From MED-G105 sp050331095 (lineage in GTDB: Bacteria > Pseudomonadota > Alphaproteobacteria > Caulobacterales > Parvularculaceae), in contig JBHJHE010000016.1 in NCBI GenBank assembly GCA_050331095.1, positions 14,363 through 78,362 on the forward strand: 64,000 nucleotides of DNA, given 5' to 3'. The translations under genes and the position numbers were made by a program. Position 1 is the first letter of the stretch, and every line of letters begins with the position of its first letter. Below are positions 16,570-24,367 of this stretch, piece by piece. Under the pieces are notes generated by a model. It saw nothing but the letters and a program-made list of their open reading frames with translations, ran no database searches and had not been told where the DNA came from.

Positions 16570-17748
16570 TCAAACACGCCTCAGATTCTTTACGTTAACA
16601 TACGCCCGGAGCGTCGCCGCGCACATAGCCTCCACGGAAAAAGACCGAGAAATTTTCGCGCGCGCCCGCGCGCCGATCGTCGCGCGCGCCTCCGGCCCGG
16701 CGTTAACGAACGCCTCCATCGCCTCGGCGAGGCCAACGACGTCGCCCGGCGGCGCAAGCGCGCCCGTGACGCCGTCCTCGACGGTTTCGCGCGCTCCGCC
16801 GTGGTCCGCGGCGATCACCGGACGGGCCATGGCCCCCGCCTCCGCCGCGGTCCGCCCGAAGGCCTCCGGCCGCGTCGACGGCGTGATCGCGAAGTCGCAC
16901 AGCGAGAACGCGGCCGGCATGTCGTCGCAATGACCGACGAAAGCGATGCGCTCGCCAAGCTTGAGGGCGTCGGCCTCAGCGCGCAACGACCGGGCGAAGT
17001 CGCCCCGTTTGTCGGCGTCGCCGACGCAAAGAAGCCGCGCCTCGGCGCATCCCGGCCGGTCGACGAGCCGGGCGAACGCGCGGATGGCGACGCTATGGCC
17101 TTTCCAGCCGCTGAGGCGCGCAGGGAGCATGATGATTGGACCGTCGTTCGTCAGGCCCCAAGCCGCGCGAAGGGCCTCGACCCGGTCCGACGACACCGCC
17201 TCGGGCGAAAACGCAGCGAGGTCCACGCCGCGCGGGATGACGACGATGCGGGCCGGATCGATCGCGTAGGTCTGGCGGATGGCTTCGGCGGTGAAGCCCG
17301 AATTGGCGATCACCGCGTCGCCGCGCGCCATAACCGAATTGTAGAGCCGTTTGCCCGCCCAGCGCGCCTTGTAGCTGCCGTGGTAGGTGGTCACGTACGC
17401 CGCGCCGACGGCCCTCGCGGCGCCGAGAGCGCTCCAGGCGGGGGCCCGCGAGCGCGCATGGACGATGTCGACGTTTCGCGCCCGAGCGAGCGCGGCGAGC
17501 CGGCCGACATTGCGCGCCAGGGTCAACGGGTCCTTCGCGTCCATGGGCAGACGCACAAGCTCCGCGCCGGCGTCACGCAACTTGTCTTCAAGACGCCCGC
17601 CCCGGCTCGCGACGATGGCGACGCCGCCAGCCGCGCAGACGGCCCGCGCCACGTCCACGGTCGTGCGCTCCGCGCCCCCCGCATCGAGCGTCGGGATCAC
17701 TTGCAGCACGGTCTTGTCGAAACGGGCGGGGGGCGTACGGACGTCCAT
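16570..17748 (-). CDS. Glycosyltransferase family 4 (group 1)
   Basis: A 392-residue GT-B glycosyltransferase. It shows the N-terminal VIPTLDAGGAERTTVDVARA, the mid-domain VTTYHGSYKARW and VIANSGFTAEAI, VIPRGVDLAAFSP, and the donor-binding end with PSTRPEAFGRTAAEAGAMARPVIA, the E-x7-E motif of retaining GT4 enzymes. It likely adds a hexose-type sugar during LPS or capsule synthesis. It lies 71 bases upstream of the GT9 gene on the same strand and is divergent from the hydrolase gene, with only 18 bases between starts. Confidence 0.9.
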   Translation of the reverse strand: MDVRTPPARFDKTVLQVIPTLDAGGAERTTVDVARAVCAAGGVAIVASRGGRLEDKLRDAGAELVRLPMDAKDPLTLARNVGRLAALARARNVDIVHARSRAPAWSALGAARAVGAAYVTTYHGSYKARWAGKRLYNSVMARGDAVIANSGFTAEAIRQTYAIDPARIVVIPRGVDLAAFSPEAVSSDRVEALRAAWGLTNDGPIIMLPARLSGWKGHSVAIRAFARLVDRPGCAEARLLCVGDADKRGDFARSLRAEADALKLGERIAFVGHCDDMPAAFSLCDFAITPSTRPEAFGRTAAEAGAMARPVIAADHGGARETVEDGVTGALAPPGDVVGLAEAMEAFVNAGPEARATIGARARAKISRSFSVEAMCAATLRAYVNVKNLRRV

Positions 17749-17766
17749 CGGTGATCCAAGGTTTTA

Positions 17767-18603
17767 ATGTCGCCGGTCGTCTGGCAAAAGCGGGCGTCGC
17801 GCCGCGGCGGCGCGTTTATCGAGGCGCATTTGGTGACGGATTCGGGCCCGTGCGAGGAGCGCGGACGACTGGAGATCGGCGACGGCGCGTCGCTCGCCTA
17901 CGCCCGGGTGGCGGCGGCCGACGACGATCGGCGCCCCGGGGTCCTCTGGCTCGGCGGCTACCGCTCCGACATGGACGGGACGAAGGCGACCCGTCTCGCC
18001 GAGTGGGCCGCAGCGACGGGCCGTGCGTTCGCGCGCTTCGACTATCGCGGCCACGGACGATCCGACGGCGCGTTTGAAGACTTCGTCGTCAGCGACTGGC
18101 TCGCCGACGCCAAGCGCGCACTCGACGCGTTGACGCGCGGGCCCCAGATCCTCGTCGGTTCGTCCATGGGCGGGTGGATCGCGGCCCGCCTCGCCCTGGC
18201 CGAGCCGGCGCGCGTCGCCGGCGTCGTCGTCATCGCGCCCGCGCTCGACTTCACGGAAAAGCTCGTCGAGCCCGCTCTCGACGACGCGGCGCGCGCCAGC
18301 CTCGAGACGGCCGGCCGCCTTGAAGTTCCGTCCGACTACGGCGCGCCGACCGTCTACACCCGCGCGCTCATCGAGGACGGACGGCGGCTTGGGCTTCTTG
18401 GCCGGCCGATCCCCATCGCCGCGCCCGTGCGCATCATCCAGGGCATGGCCGATGCGGAGGTTCCCTGGCGCCATGCGATGGCGCTCGCCGAGGCGCTTGC
18501 GAGCGACGACGTCGAGATCGCGCTGACGAAAAACGGCGACCACCGCCTGTCGACCGCCGCCGACCTTGAGCGCCTCGTCGCGACGATCGAGGCTCTCGCC
18601 TGA
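17767..18603 (+). CDS. Alpha/beta hydrolase, ABHD10-like thioesterase
   Basis: A 278-residue serine hydrolase. The strand-turn motif ARFDYRGHGRSDG precedes the nucleophile elbow VGSSMGGWIA (GxSxG), with the Asp and His of the triad likely in QGMADAEVPW and NGDHRLS near the C-terminus. Similarity is to the ABHD10 group, which removes palmitoyl from proteins or hydrolyses acyl-glucuronides; the bacterial substrate is unknown. The start could also be GTG/ATG codons up to 25 residues later, because the first 35 residues are poorly conserved. It is convergent with the HPr gene, nine bases apart. Confidence 0.82.
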   Translation: MSPVVWQKRASRRGGAFIEAHLVTDSGPCEERGRLEIGDGASLAYARVAAADDDRRPGVLWLGGYRSDMDGTKATRLAEWAAATGRAFARFDYRGHGRSDGAFEDFVVSDWLADAKRALDALTRGPQILVGSSMGGWIAARLALAEPARVAGVVVIAPALDFTEKLVEPALDDAARASLETAGRLEVPSDYGAPTVYTRALIEDGRRLGLLGRPIPIAAPVRIIQGMADAEVPWRHAMALAEALASDDVEIALTKNGDHRLSTAADLERLVATIEALA

Positions 18604-18612
18604 CGGCCGACG

Positions 18613-18951
18613 TTACGCGTCTTCGCCGAACCGGCTTTCCACAAGATCGACGAGCACGCCGCAGGCCGCCGTCGCGGCCGCGTCGTCTTCGGCCTCGACG
18701 ACGATGGCGATCCGCGAGCCCAGCCCCGCGCCGAGGAGCAGGAGCCCCATGATCGAGCAGCCGCCGACCTCAAGATCGTCCTTGCGCACGCGGACCGTCG
18801 CGTCGAGGGCGCCGGCGAGCGCGCAGAACTTCGCCGCCGCGCGCGCGTGAAGGCCCCGCCGATTGCCGACCTCGACCTCTTTGACGACGCGGCTCCCGGG
18901 TTTCGTCGTCGGTTTTGTCGGCCTGTCGGGGATGAGGTCCGATCCGCCCAC
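18613..18951 (-). CDS. ptsH: HPr-type phosphocarrier (PTS-Ntr NPr)
   Basis: The 112-residue protein has an HPr domain after a 20-residue extension. His35 in GNRRGLHARAAAKF is the phosphorylation site equivalent to His15, and Ser66 in GGCSIMGLL is equivalent to the regulatory Ser46, which HprK would phosphorylate. The GTG at 18951 has GAGG at good spacing. It is the last gene of the chvI-chvG-hprK-EIIA-HPr run. In alphaproteobacteria such incomplete PTS proteins regulate rather than transport sugars. Enzyme I (ptsP) is not in the window. Confidence 0.92.
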   Translation of the reverse strand: MGGSDLIPDRPTKPTTKPGSRVVKEVEVGNRRGLHARAAAKFCALAGALDATVRVRKDDLEVGGCSIMGLLLLGAGLGSRIAIVVEAEDDAAATAACGVLVDLVESRFGEDA

Positions 18952-18959
18952 GCTGCGCC

Positions 18960-19370
18960 TCAGGACTGGGCGTCGCCGGAGAGGACCCAGGAGGCGACGT
19001 TGATGTACTTTCGCCCCGCCTCATGGGCGGCGACGACGGCGTCGGCGAGGGACTTTTCCTCGCGGATCGAGGCGAGTTTGATCAACAAGGGCAGATTGAC
19101 GCCGGCGATCACCTCCGCCTTCGCCTTCTCCATGACCGAGATCGCGAGGTTCGAGGGCGTGCCGCCGAACATGTCGGTGAGAATGATGACGCCGTCGCCG
19201 GCGTCCACTTTTGAAGCGGCCTTCAAGATGTCGGCGCGGCGCTTCTCCATGTCGTCGTCAGCGCCGATGGAGACCGCGGCGATGTTCTCCTGCGGACCGA
19301 CGACGTGCTCCGCCGCAGCGACGAACTCCTGCGCCAGGCGGCCGTGCGTGACGACGACGATCCCAATCAT
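18960..19370 (-). CDS. PTS EIIA component, mannose/fructose type
   Basis: A 136-residue EIIA-Man-like protein. His9 in GIVVVTHGRLAQEF is the phosphate acceptor, and VIILTDMFGGTPSNLA is the family signature. No EIIB, EIIC or EIID partner is present, so it most likely serves signalling, receiving phosphate from HPr. The start at 19370 lies 29 bases after the hprK stop and its end is eight bases before the HPr start, consistent with one transcript. Confidence 0.93.
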   Translation of the reverse strand: MIGIVVVTHGRLAQEFVAAAEHVVGPQENIAAVSIGADDDMEKRRADILKAASKVDAGDGVIILTDMFGGTPSNLAISVMEKAKAEVIAGVNLPLLIKLASIREEKSLADAVVAAHEAGRKYINVASWVLSGDAQS

Positions 19371-19399
19371 GTGGCCCCGGTCATGCGGCTTCGACTCAC

Positions 19400-19936
19400 T
19401 TAACTCTTCGACGGCCCTTCGGCGGTGCGAAAGGCATGGTGGCCCGCTTCATCGAATTGTCCAGACGTAATCGCCCGCAGGGCTTCGCGCGCGCGCGCCG
19501 CCGGCGCGACCGCCGAGACGTCGAAGGCGTAGCGCGGGATGGTGGGCCCCGGCTCGCCGATCGGGAACGCCGCCGGATCCTGCACGCGCGGCGCCGATTT
19601 CTCGACGTCGAAAACCGCCGTGAGCGCGACCCGGTCGAGGGTGAGCGTCGCCGCCGGGCCGAAGCCGCGCAACTCGACCCGCCCGGCGAGCGGCTGCGGC
19701 GGACGGGCGACGATGCGGCCGCCGGCGACGTCGCGCAAAACGGCGTCGTCGGCGACGAGCCGGGCGCGCCGCCACGGGCAGCCGCCGGCGAGGGCGAGCG
19801 CGAGGGTCGTCTTGCCGACGCCGGCCGGCCCCAGGAGCAAGAGCCCAGCGAGCGGACCGTCGGCGTCAATCGCGACGGCGACGGCGACGCCGTGGATCGG
19901 CGTCGACGGGCCGGGAAGCACGGGCTCCCCGCTCAC
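19400..19936 (-). CDS. hprK: HPr kinase/phosphorylase, short alphaproteobacterial form
   Basis: A 178-residue protein consisting only of the catalytic domain of HprK, as is usual in alphaproteobacteria (the N-terminal regulatory domain of Firmicutes HprK is missing). The Walker A loop GPAGVGKTTLALAL lies at about residues 36-49, LVADDAV matches the LVGDD motif, and AGRVELRGFG matches the family's IEIRGLG element. It should phosphorylate Ser66 of the neighbouring HPr. Its ATG overlaps the end of chvG by four bases, which links it to the ChvGI system. Confidence 0.9.
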   Translation of the reverse strand: MSGEPVLPGPSTPIHGVAVAVAIDADGPLAGLLLLGPAGVGKTTLALALAGGCPWRRARLVADDAVLRDVAGGRIVARPPQPLAGRVELRGFGPAATLTLDRVALTAVFDVEKSAPRVQDPAAFPIGEPGPTIPRYAFDVSAVAPAARAREALRAITSGQFDEAGHHAFRTAEGPSKS

Positions 19937-21744
19937 TGGATGAGCGGCAGTTCGACCGCGAACCGCGCGCCTTCGACGTCAGCGTCCGCCCCCGGTCGGC
20001 CGAGGCGGTTCTCCGCCCACACAGCGCCGCCGTGGGACTGGGCGATCTGGCGGCAGATCGCGAGGCCGAGGCCGGAATTGTTGCCGAACGACGCCCCTTT
20101 CGGGCGCTTCGTATAGAAACGATCGAAAATCTTCTCCAGCGCGTCCGGCGGCACGCCGGGGCCTTCGTCGTCGACATAGATCCGCGCAACGTTCTCCGGG
20201 GCGACGGCGCGTTCTAGCGAGACGCGCACCGTCGCCCCCGCGGGCGAAAACGAGCGGGCGTTGTCGATCAAATTACGGAAGACCTGACCGAGGGCCGTGG
20301 CGTTTCCGAAGAGATAAACCGGCGTGCCGCTCGGGTCGAAGGCGACGCGGGTCTCGCCGTCGCGCGCGGTCGCGCGATAGAGCTCGACGATGTCGATCAG
20401 GAGCTTGCGCAGGTCAACGACCTCGCGGGCCTCGCGTGCGAGGTCGGCGTCGAGACGCGAAGCGTTCGATATATCCGTAATCAGACGATCCATGCGCTCG
20501 ACGTCTTTTTTGATCACCGCCATCAGCTTGTCGCGCGCTTCGGGCTTCGTTGCGATTTCGAGGGTTTCGGTGGCGCTGCGGATCGACGTCAGCGGGTTCT
20601 TCAATTCGTGGGAGACGTCCGCGGCGAAGCTCTCGATCGCCTCGATGCGCTCGTAGATGGCGCGCGTCATCGCCTTCAGCGAGGCGGACAGTTCGCCGAT
20701 CTCGTCGCGGCGATAGGCGAAGTCCGGAATGCGCGCGCGGGCGGCGGCGGTGATCCCTTCACGGACCTTGTCGGCGGCGATCGCCAATTGGCGGATCGGC
20801 TGGGCGATAGCCGCCGTCAGCAACAGCGAGGAGAGGATCGCCGCCGCGATCGCCAGGCCGAAAAACGGCAGGATCGCGAGGCGCGCCTTGGCGACGAGCT
20901 CGTCGATGCCGCCGATCTCGGACGTGACGACGCCGTAGACGGCCTGGACCTTCCGGATGGGGATCGACACCGACGCGACGAGTTCGCCGTTCTCGTCGAA
21001 GCGCACCCATGCCCAGCCGCGCATCTCCGCCGTCGGCGAGGAGTTCGCCGCCCGGGCGATCTCCTGTTCGACGGTGCGCACCGACGCGGCGCGTCGATAG
21101 GCGCCTGTCATGAACGTGCCGAGGCCGCGCTGGGTAAGGTCGTTCAAGCGCCACCAGGCGCTGTTCGGCGTCGGCGCGTCAAGGGGCCCGAGCTCCTTCG
21201 TGCGGATTTCATCCTGGCGCAGAACGACGTCTTCAATGAGAAGCCGGTCGGCGTTTTCGATCTCGAGCCCGCCGCCCTCGAAGTCCACCGGCGGTGCGCG
21301 GAAGACGCGGATGCGGCCTTCGAAACTGTCCCAGACGCGACGGAAGACCTCGCGCACGTCCTCCTCGCGCATGGCGCGCCGGCAGACGTCGATCGGCGGG
21401 CCGGGGTCGACGTCCGCGCCCGGAATGACGGGCTGTTCGACGAGCGCGCACCCTTCCGCGTCGACGGCGATTTGCGCGAGCACGTCGGCGACGATCTGCG
21501 CCTGGGCGCGCACGCCTTCGAGCTTCGCCTCGATAAGGCTCTCGCGATAGGCGGTGACGGCGAACGAGCCGACGAAGAGGATCATAAGGCCGGAAAGGTT
21601 CGTGATGACGATCGTCAGCGTCAGGCGCGAGACGACGAAGCGCTTACGACGCTTGCGCCTCGCCTCACCGTCGGCTTTGGGCGACGCGCGCGCCGCATCG
21701 CCCGCCCGTTTGGCCGCGAACGCGTCGTCGCCGCCGTCCCCCAT
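19933..21744 (-). CDS. chvG: Sensor histidine kinase ChvG
   Basis: A 603-residue inner-membrane kinase. A basic cytoplasmic start precedes TM1 (about 40-62); a periplasmic domain of about 220 residues follows, then TM2 (about 288-312), a HAMP linker, the HisKA box FAADVSHELKNPLTSIRS, and a HATPase domain with NLIDNARSFSP, DEGPGVPP and GLGLAICRQIA. With ChvI it forms the acid- and envelope-stress system that controls exopolysaccharide, motility and host-interaction genes in rhizobia and Agrobacterium and outer-membrane homeostasis in Caulobacter. It starts six bases after the chvI stop. Confidence 0.95.
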   Translation of the reverse strand: MGDGGDDAFAAKRAGDAARASPKADGEARRKRRKRFVVSRLTLTIVITNLSGLMILFVGSFAVTAYRESLIEAKLEGVRAQAQIVADVLAQIAVDAEGCALVEQPVIPGADVDPGPPIDVCRRAMREEDVREVFRRVWDSFEGRIRVFRAPPVDFEGGGLEIENADRLLIEDVVLRQDEIRTKELGPLDAPTPNSAWWRLNDLTQRGLGTFMTGAYRRAASVRTVEQEIARAANSSPTAEMRGWAWVRFDENGELVASVSIPIRKVQAVYGVVTSEIGGIDELVAKARLAILPFFGLAIAAAILSSLLLTAAIAQPIRQLAIAADKVREGITAAARARIPDFAYRRDEIGELSASLKAMTRAIYERIEAIESFAADVSHELKNPLTSIRSATETLEIATKPEARDKLMAVIKKDVERMDRLITDISNASRLDADLAREAREVVDLRKLLIDIVELYRATARDGETRVAFDPSGTPVYLFGNATALGQVFRNLIDNARSFSPAGATVRVSLERAVAPENVARIYVDDEGPGVPPDALEKIFDRFYTKRPKGASFGNNSGLGLAICRQIAQSHGGAVWAENRLGRPGADADVEGARFAVELPLIQ

Positions 21745-21750
21745 CGCGCC

Positions 21751-22446
21751 TTATTGCTCTTTGTACTTATAGCCGACGCCGTAGAGCGTCTCGATCGCGT
21801 CGAACTCCTTGTCGACCATGCGGAACTTCTTGCGCACGCGCTTGATGTGGCTGTCGATGGTGCGGTCGTCGACATAAATCTGGTCGTCGTAGGCGGCGTC
21901 CATCAAGGCGTCGCGGGTCTTCACGAAGCCCGGCCGTTGGGCGAGCGCTTCGAGAATCAGGAACTCCGTCACCGTCAGCGTCACCGCCTCGCCCTTCCAA
22001 GAGCAGCTGTGACGCATGGGATCGAGCACGAGTTCGCCGCGGCGGACGATTTGCTTTTCTTCTTCCTTCGTCGGCGTTGCGCCCGCCTGGCGCCGGCGCA
22101 GAACCGCCTTGACGCGCTCCAGAAGGAGACGCTGGGAGAACGGCTTCTTGACGTAATCGTCCGCCCCCATCGTCAACCCCAGGACTTCGTCGATCTCCTC
22201 GTCCTTCGAGGTGAGGAAGATAAGCGGCAAGTCCGACGTCTGACGAATCCGCCGCAGGAGCTCCATGCCGTCCATGGTCGGCATTTTGATGTCGGATACG
22301 ACGAGGGCGGGCGGCGCGGCTTCGATGGCGGCGAGCGCCTTGGCCCCGTCCTCATAGGTCGTCACGTTGTGGCCCTCCGCCTCGAACGCCATCGAGACCG
22401 AGGTCAGAATGTTCTCATCGTCGTCGACGAGCGCGATGGTCGCCAT
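21751..22446 (-). CDS. chvI: Response regulator ChvI
   Basis: A 231-residue OmpR/PhoB-type regulator. The receiver has acidic residues in ALVDDDENI, the phospho-Asp in VVSDIKMPTMDG, Thr in IFLTSKDE, and Lys in YVKKPFS. The C-terminal winged helix holds VTLTVTEFLILEALAQRPG and RTIDSHIKRVRKKF, ending in the characteristic LYGVGYKYKE. It is the first gene of the chvI-chvG-hprK-EIIA-HPr set. The 95 bases between its start and the end of phhB should hold the promoter, but I cannot point to clear boxes. Confidence 0.96.
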   Translation of the reverse strand: MATIALVDDDENILTSVSMAFEAEGHNVTTYEDGAKALAAIEAAPPALVVSDIKMPTMDGMELLRRIRQTSDLPLIFLTSKDEEIDEVLGLTMGADDYVKKPFSQRLLLERVKAVLRRRQAGATPTKEEEKQIVRRGELVLDPMRHSCSWKGEAVTLTVTEFLILEALAQRPGFVKTRDALMDAAYDDQIYVDDRTIDSHIKRVRKKFRMVDKEFDAIETLYGVGYKYKEQ

Positions 22447-22541
22447 GGCATCCAGTCCCTTTTTTCTCCGGCCACGCCGTTCGGACGTCGCGTCATGGCC
22501 CGTTTATGCGGCGATTGTTTGGCCGCCGACAATCGCCGCCG

Positions 22542-22829
22542 TCAGCCGGCGGCCGCTTCGATCCCCCGCGCAAGGTCGACGTCCCGGGCCGACAGGCCGT
22601 CGGCGTCGTGGGTCGTCAACACGATGTCGACGCGATTGTAGACGTTAAACCATTCCGGATGGTGATCGGCCTTTTCGGCGAGCAGCGCGACCCGGTTCAT
22701 GAACCCCCAGGCGTGTATGAAGTCTTTGAACTTGAATGATTTTTGCGCGGCGTCGCGCCCCTCGACGGGCGTCCAGCCGTCGAACTCGCGAAAAAACGCG
22801 TCGCGCTCTTCCGGCGTCAGCTTTTGCAT
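22542..22829 (-). CDS. phhB: Pterin-4a-carbinolamine dehydratase
   Basis: A 95-residue protein with the family signature FKDFIHAWGFMNRVALLAEKADHHPEWFNVYNRVDIVLTTHD (about residues 35-77; two active-site histidines in DHHPEW). It dehydrates 4a-hydroxytetrahydrobiopterin during phenylalanine hydroxylation. ATG 22829 gives the normal length; longer upstream reading is antisense to the neighbouring gene. No phenylalanine hydroxylase gene is in the window. It is divergent from the GNAT gene, with 60 bases between starts. Confidence 0.94.
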   Translation of the reverse strand: MQKLTPEERDAFFREFDGWTPVEGRDAAQKSFKFKDFIHAWGFMNRVALLAEKADHHPEWFNVYNRVDIVLTTHDADGLSARDVDLARGIEAAAG

Positions 22830-22889
22830 GAGAGACGTCCTCTTCGTTTCGCTGACCTCAGCGTAACACGACGAGGGGGGCCGCTCGAC

Positions 22890-23414
22890 ATGGACGTCTC
22901 GATCGCGGCCTACCGCGAGGCCGACTGGCCCGACGTCTGGACGACGATCGCGCCCGCTTTCCGAGCCGGCGACAGCTACCCTTGCGACGTCGACATCTCC
23001 GAGGCCGCCTCGAAGCGTTACTGGGTCGAGACCGCGCGAGCGGTCTTCGTCGCCCGCGGCCCCGCCGGCGAGATCCTCGGCACGTACTACATCCGCGCCG
23101 ACCAGGGCGGGCTCGGCGACCATGTCTGCAATTGCGGCTACGTCGTCGCCGAGCGCGCCCGCGGGCGCGGCCTGGGGGCCGTTGAGTGCCGGGATTCCCA
23201 AGCCCGCGCGCTGGGGCTCGGCTTTCAGGCGATGCGCTTTAACCTTGTCGTTGCGACGAACGAGGCCGCCATTCGCGCTTGGACGAAGTGCGGCATGCGC
23301 CGCATCGGCACAGCCCCAAAGGCCTTTCGCCACGCGCGCTTCGGCCTCGTCGACGCCCACATCATGTACAAGCCGCTCGGCGAGGACGGGGACGCCGAAA
23401 GCGGCGAAGAATAA
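22890..23414 (+). CDS. GNAT family N-acetyltransferase
   Basis: A 174-residue acetyltransferase. The acetyl-CoA loop is the variant VVAERARGRGLGAVE (Q/R-x-x-G-x-G/A), followed by GFQAMRFNLVVATNEAAIRAWTKCGM, the usual motif B region. The substrate cannot be told from sequence. ATG 22890 was chosen because it begins the typical first strand (MDVSIAAYREADWPDVW); a frame extending further upstream overlaps the phhB promoter region and is not conserved in character. Confidence 0.88.
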   Translation: MDVSIAAYREADWPDVWTTIAPAFRAGDSYPCDVDISEAASKRYWVETARAVFVARGPAGEILGTYYIRADQGGLGDHVCNCGYVVAERARGRGLGAVECRDSQARALGLGFQAMRFNLVVATNEAAIRAWTKCGMRRIGTAPKAFRHARFGLVDAHIMYKPLGEDGDAESGEE

Positions 23415-23473
23415 TCGTCCGTTAACCGAGTTTGTTAGCGTCCGGTCAATACAATTTTAGAAACAATGAGCGC

Positions 23474-24124
23474 ATGGCTTATCGCAGAACACATGCGCCC
23501 AGATTTCTTCTCGCCCCGCTCGCTGCGGCCGGCGCGCTTTTCGCGAGCGCGACCCCCGCGGCGGCGCTGACGGCTTCGTTCGTCAACAACACCACGTTCA
23601 ACGCGAACGATGCGGCGGCCCTCTCATCGGACGACGGCGTCGCCCTGACGCTCGGCCTCAACGTCGTCCTCGAACTGCAGACGGACGAATTGTTCGCGAT
23701 GTCGCGGGCGAACGACGACATCGCCTTCTTCACGCTGAACCCGCCGGGCGGCGGCGCGCCGCGCCTGCAGATCCAGATCGGCGTGCGCGACGAGAACGGC
23801 GATGTCGGGCTAGTGCTCACCAACACCCGCACGGCGAACGGCGGCGTCGTCCGTATCCGGAACCTTTTCCGCGAGGAATGCGCGGCGTTCGGCGGCTGTA
23901 ACTTCATCCGCCTGGTGACGCGGCGCGAGAACCGGAACGATTTCGGCGCCCAGATCGACTATATCGAAGCCGACGGCACCGTGATCGACGTCGCCGCGCC
24001 GACGCCGGAGCCCGGCGCCTGGGCGTTGATGCTCATCGCCTTCGGCGGCGTCGCGGCGCGACTGAAAGCGCGTCGACGCGAGCAAGCCCTCGCGCCGCGC
24101 GACCTCGTCACCGCAATCGCGTAG
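23474..24124 (+). CDS. PEP-CTERM sorting domain protein
   Basis: A 216-residue exported protein: signal peptide (FLLAPLAAAGALFASATPAAA, cleavage near residue 31), an extracellular beta-rich domain, and a C-terminal sorting signal PTPEPGAWALMLIAFGGVAARLKARRRE (Pro-Glu-Pro, one helix, basic tail). Proteins with this ending are processed by exosortase EpsH-type enzymes and often go to the surface or matrix with exopolysaccharide. The exosortase is not in this window. The domain resembles secreted proteins of unknown ligand. Two Cys (EECAAFGGC) may form a disulphide. Start ATG 23474 has only a weak ribosome site. Confidence 0.85.
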   Translation: MAYRRTHAPRFLLAPLAAAGALFASATPAAALTASFVNNTTFNANDAAALSSDDGVALTLGLNVVLELQTDELFAMSRANDDIAFFTLNPPGGGAPRLQIQIGVRDENGDVGLVLTNTRTANGGVVRIRNLFREECAAFGGCNFIRLVTRRENRNDFGAQIDYIEADGTVIDVAAPTPEPGAWALMLIAFGGVAARLKARRREQALAPRDLVTAIA

Positions 24125-24272
24125 GCGTCCGAAAAGCCTTCAATTCCGCTAGCCGCGGCTCCGCCCGCGCGGGGATGAGGCAGAAAGTCGGCTCCAACGC
24201 CAGGAGTTGGGCCGCTTCGTCGCGCGCGGCGCGCCACAGGAATATCGCTCGATCAACGGCGTCCATGGCCAT
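24108..24272 (-). CDS. Possible small protein of 54 residues
   Basis: A short frame with a good ribosome-binding site (GGGAAGGAAAC directly before ATG 24272). The product (MAMDAVDRAIFLWRAARDEA then an Ala/Leu/Arg-rich end) is helical, with no signal or motif. It overlaps the last 17 bases of the PEP-CTERM gene on the other strand. It fills the space before the convergent acyl-CoA dehydrogenase gene. I do not recognise a family; only the ribosome-binding site and the reading frame support it. Confidence 0.4.
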   Translation of the reverse strand: MAMDAVDRAIFLWRAARDEAAQLLALEPTFCLIPARAEPRLAELKAFRTPTRLR

Positions 24273-24367
24273 GTTTCCTTCCCTTGCTGACGAAGAAAAC
24301 ATGATCCTCCAAATCGACCGCCGCCAATCATAAGCCGCGCACGCTGCTTCACGGCGCGAGGAGCAAT

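Noticed and set aside
20608..22641. A 677-codon plus-strand frame opposite chvG and chvI
   Set aside because: Shadow frame of two well-supported genes; Asp/Arg-rich composition typical of antisense GC-rich DNA.
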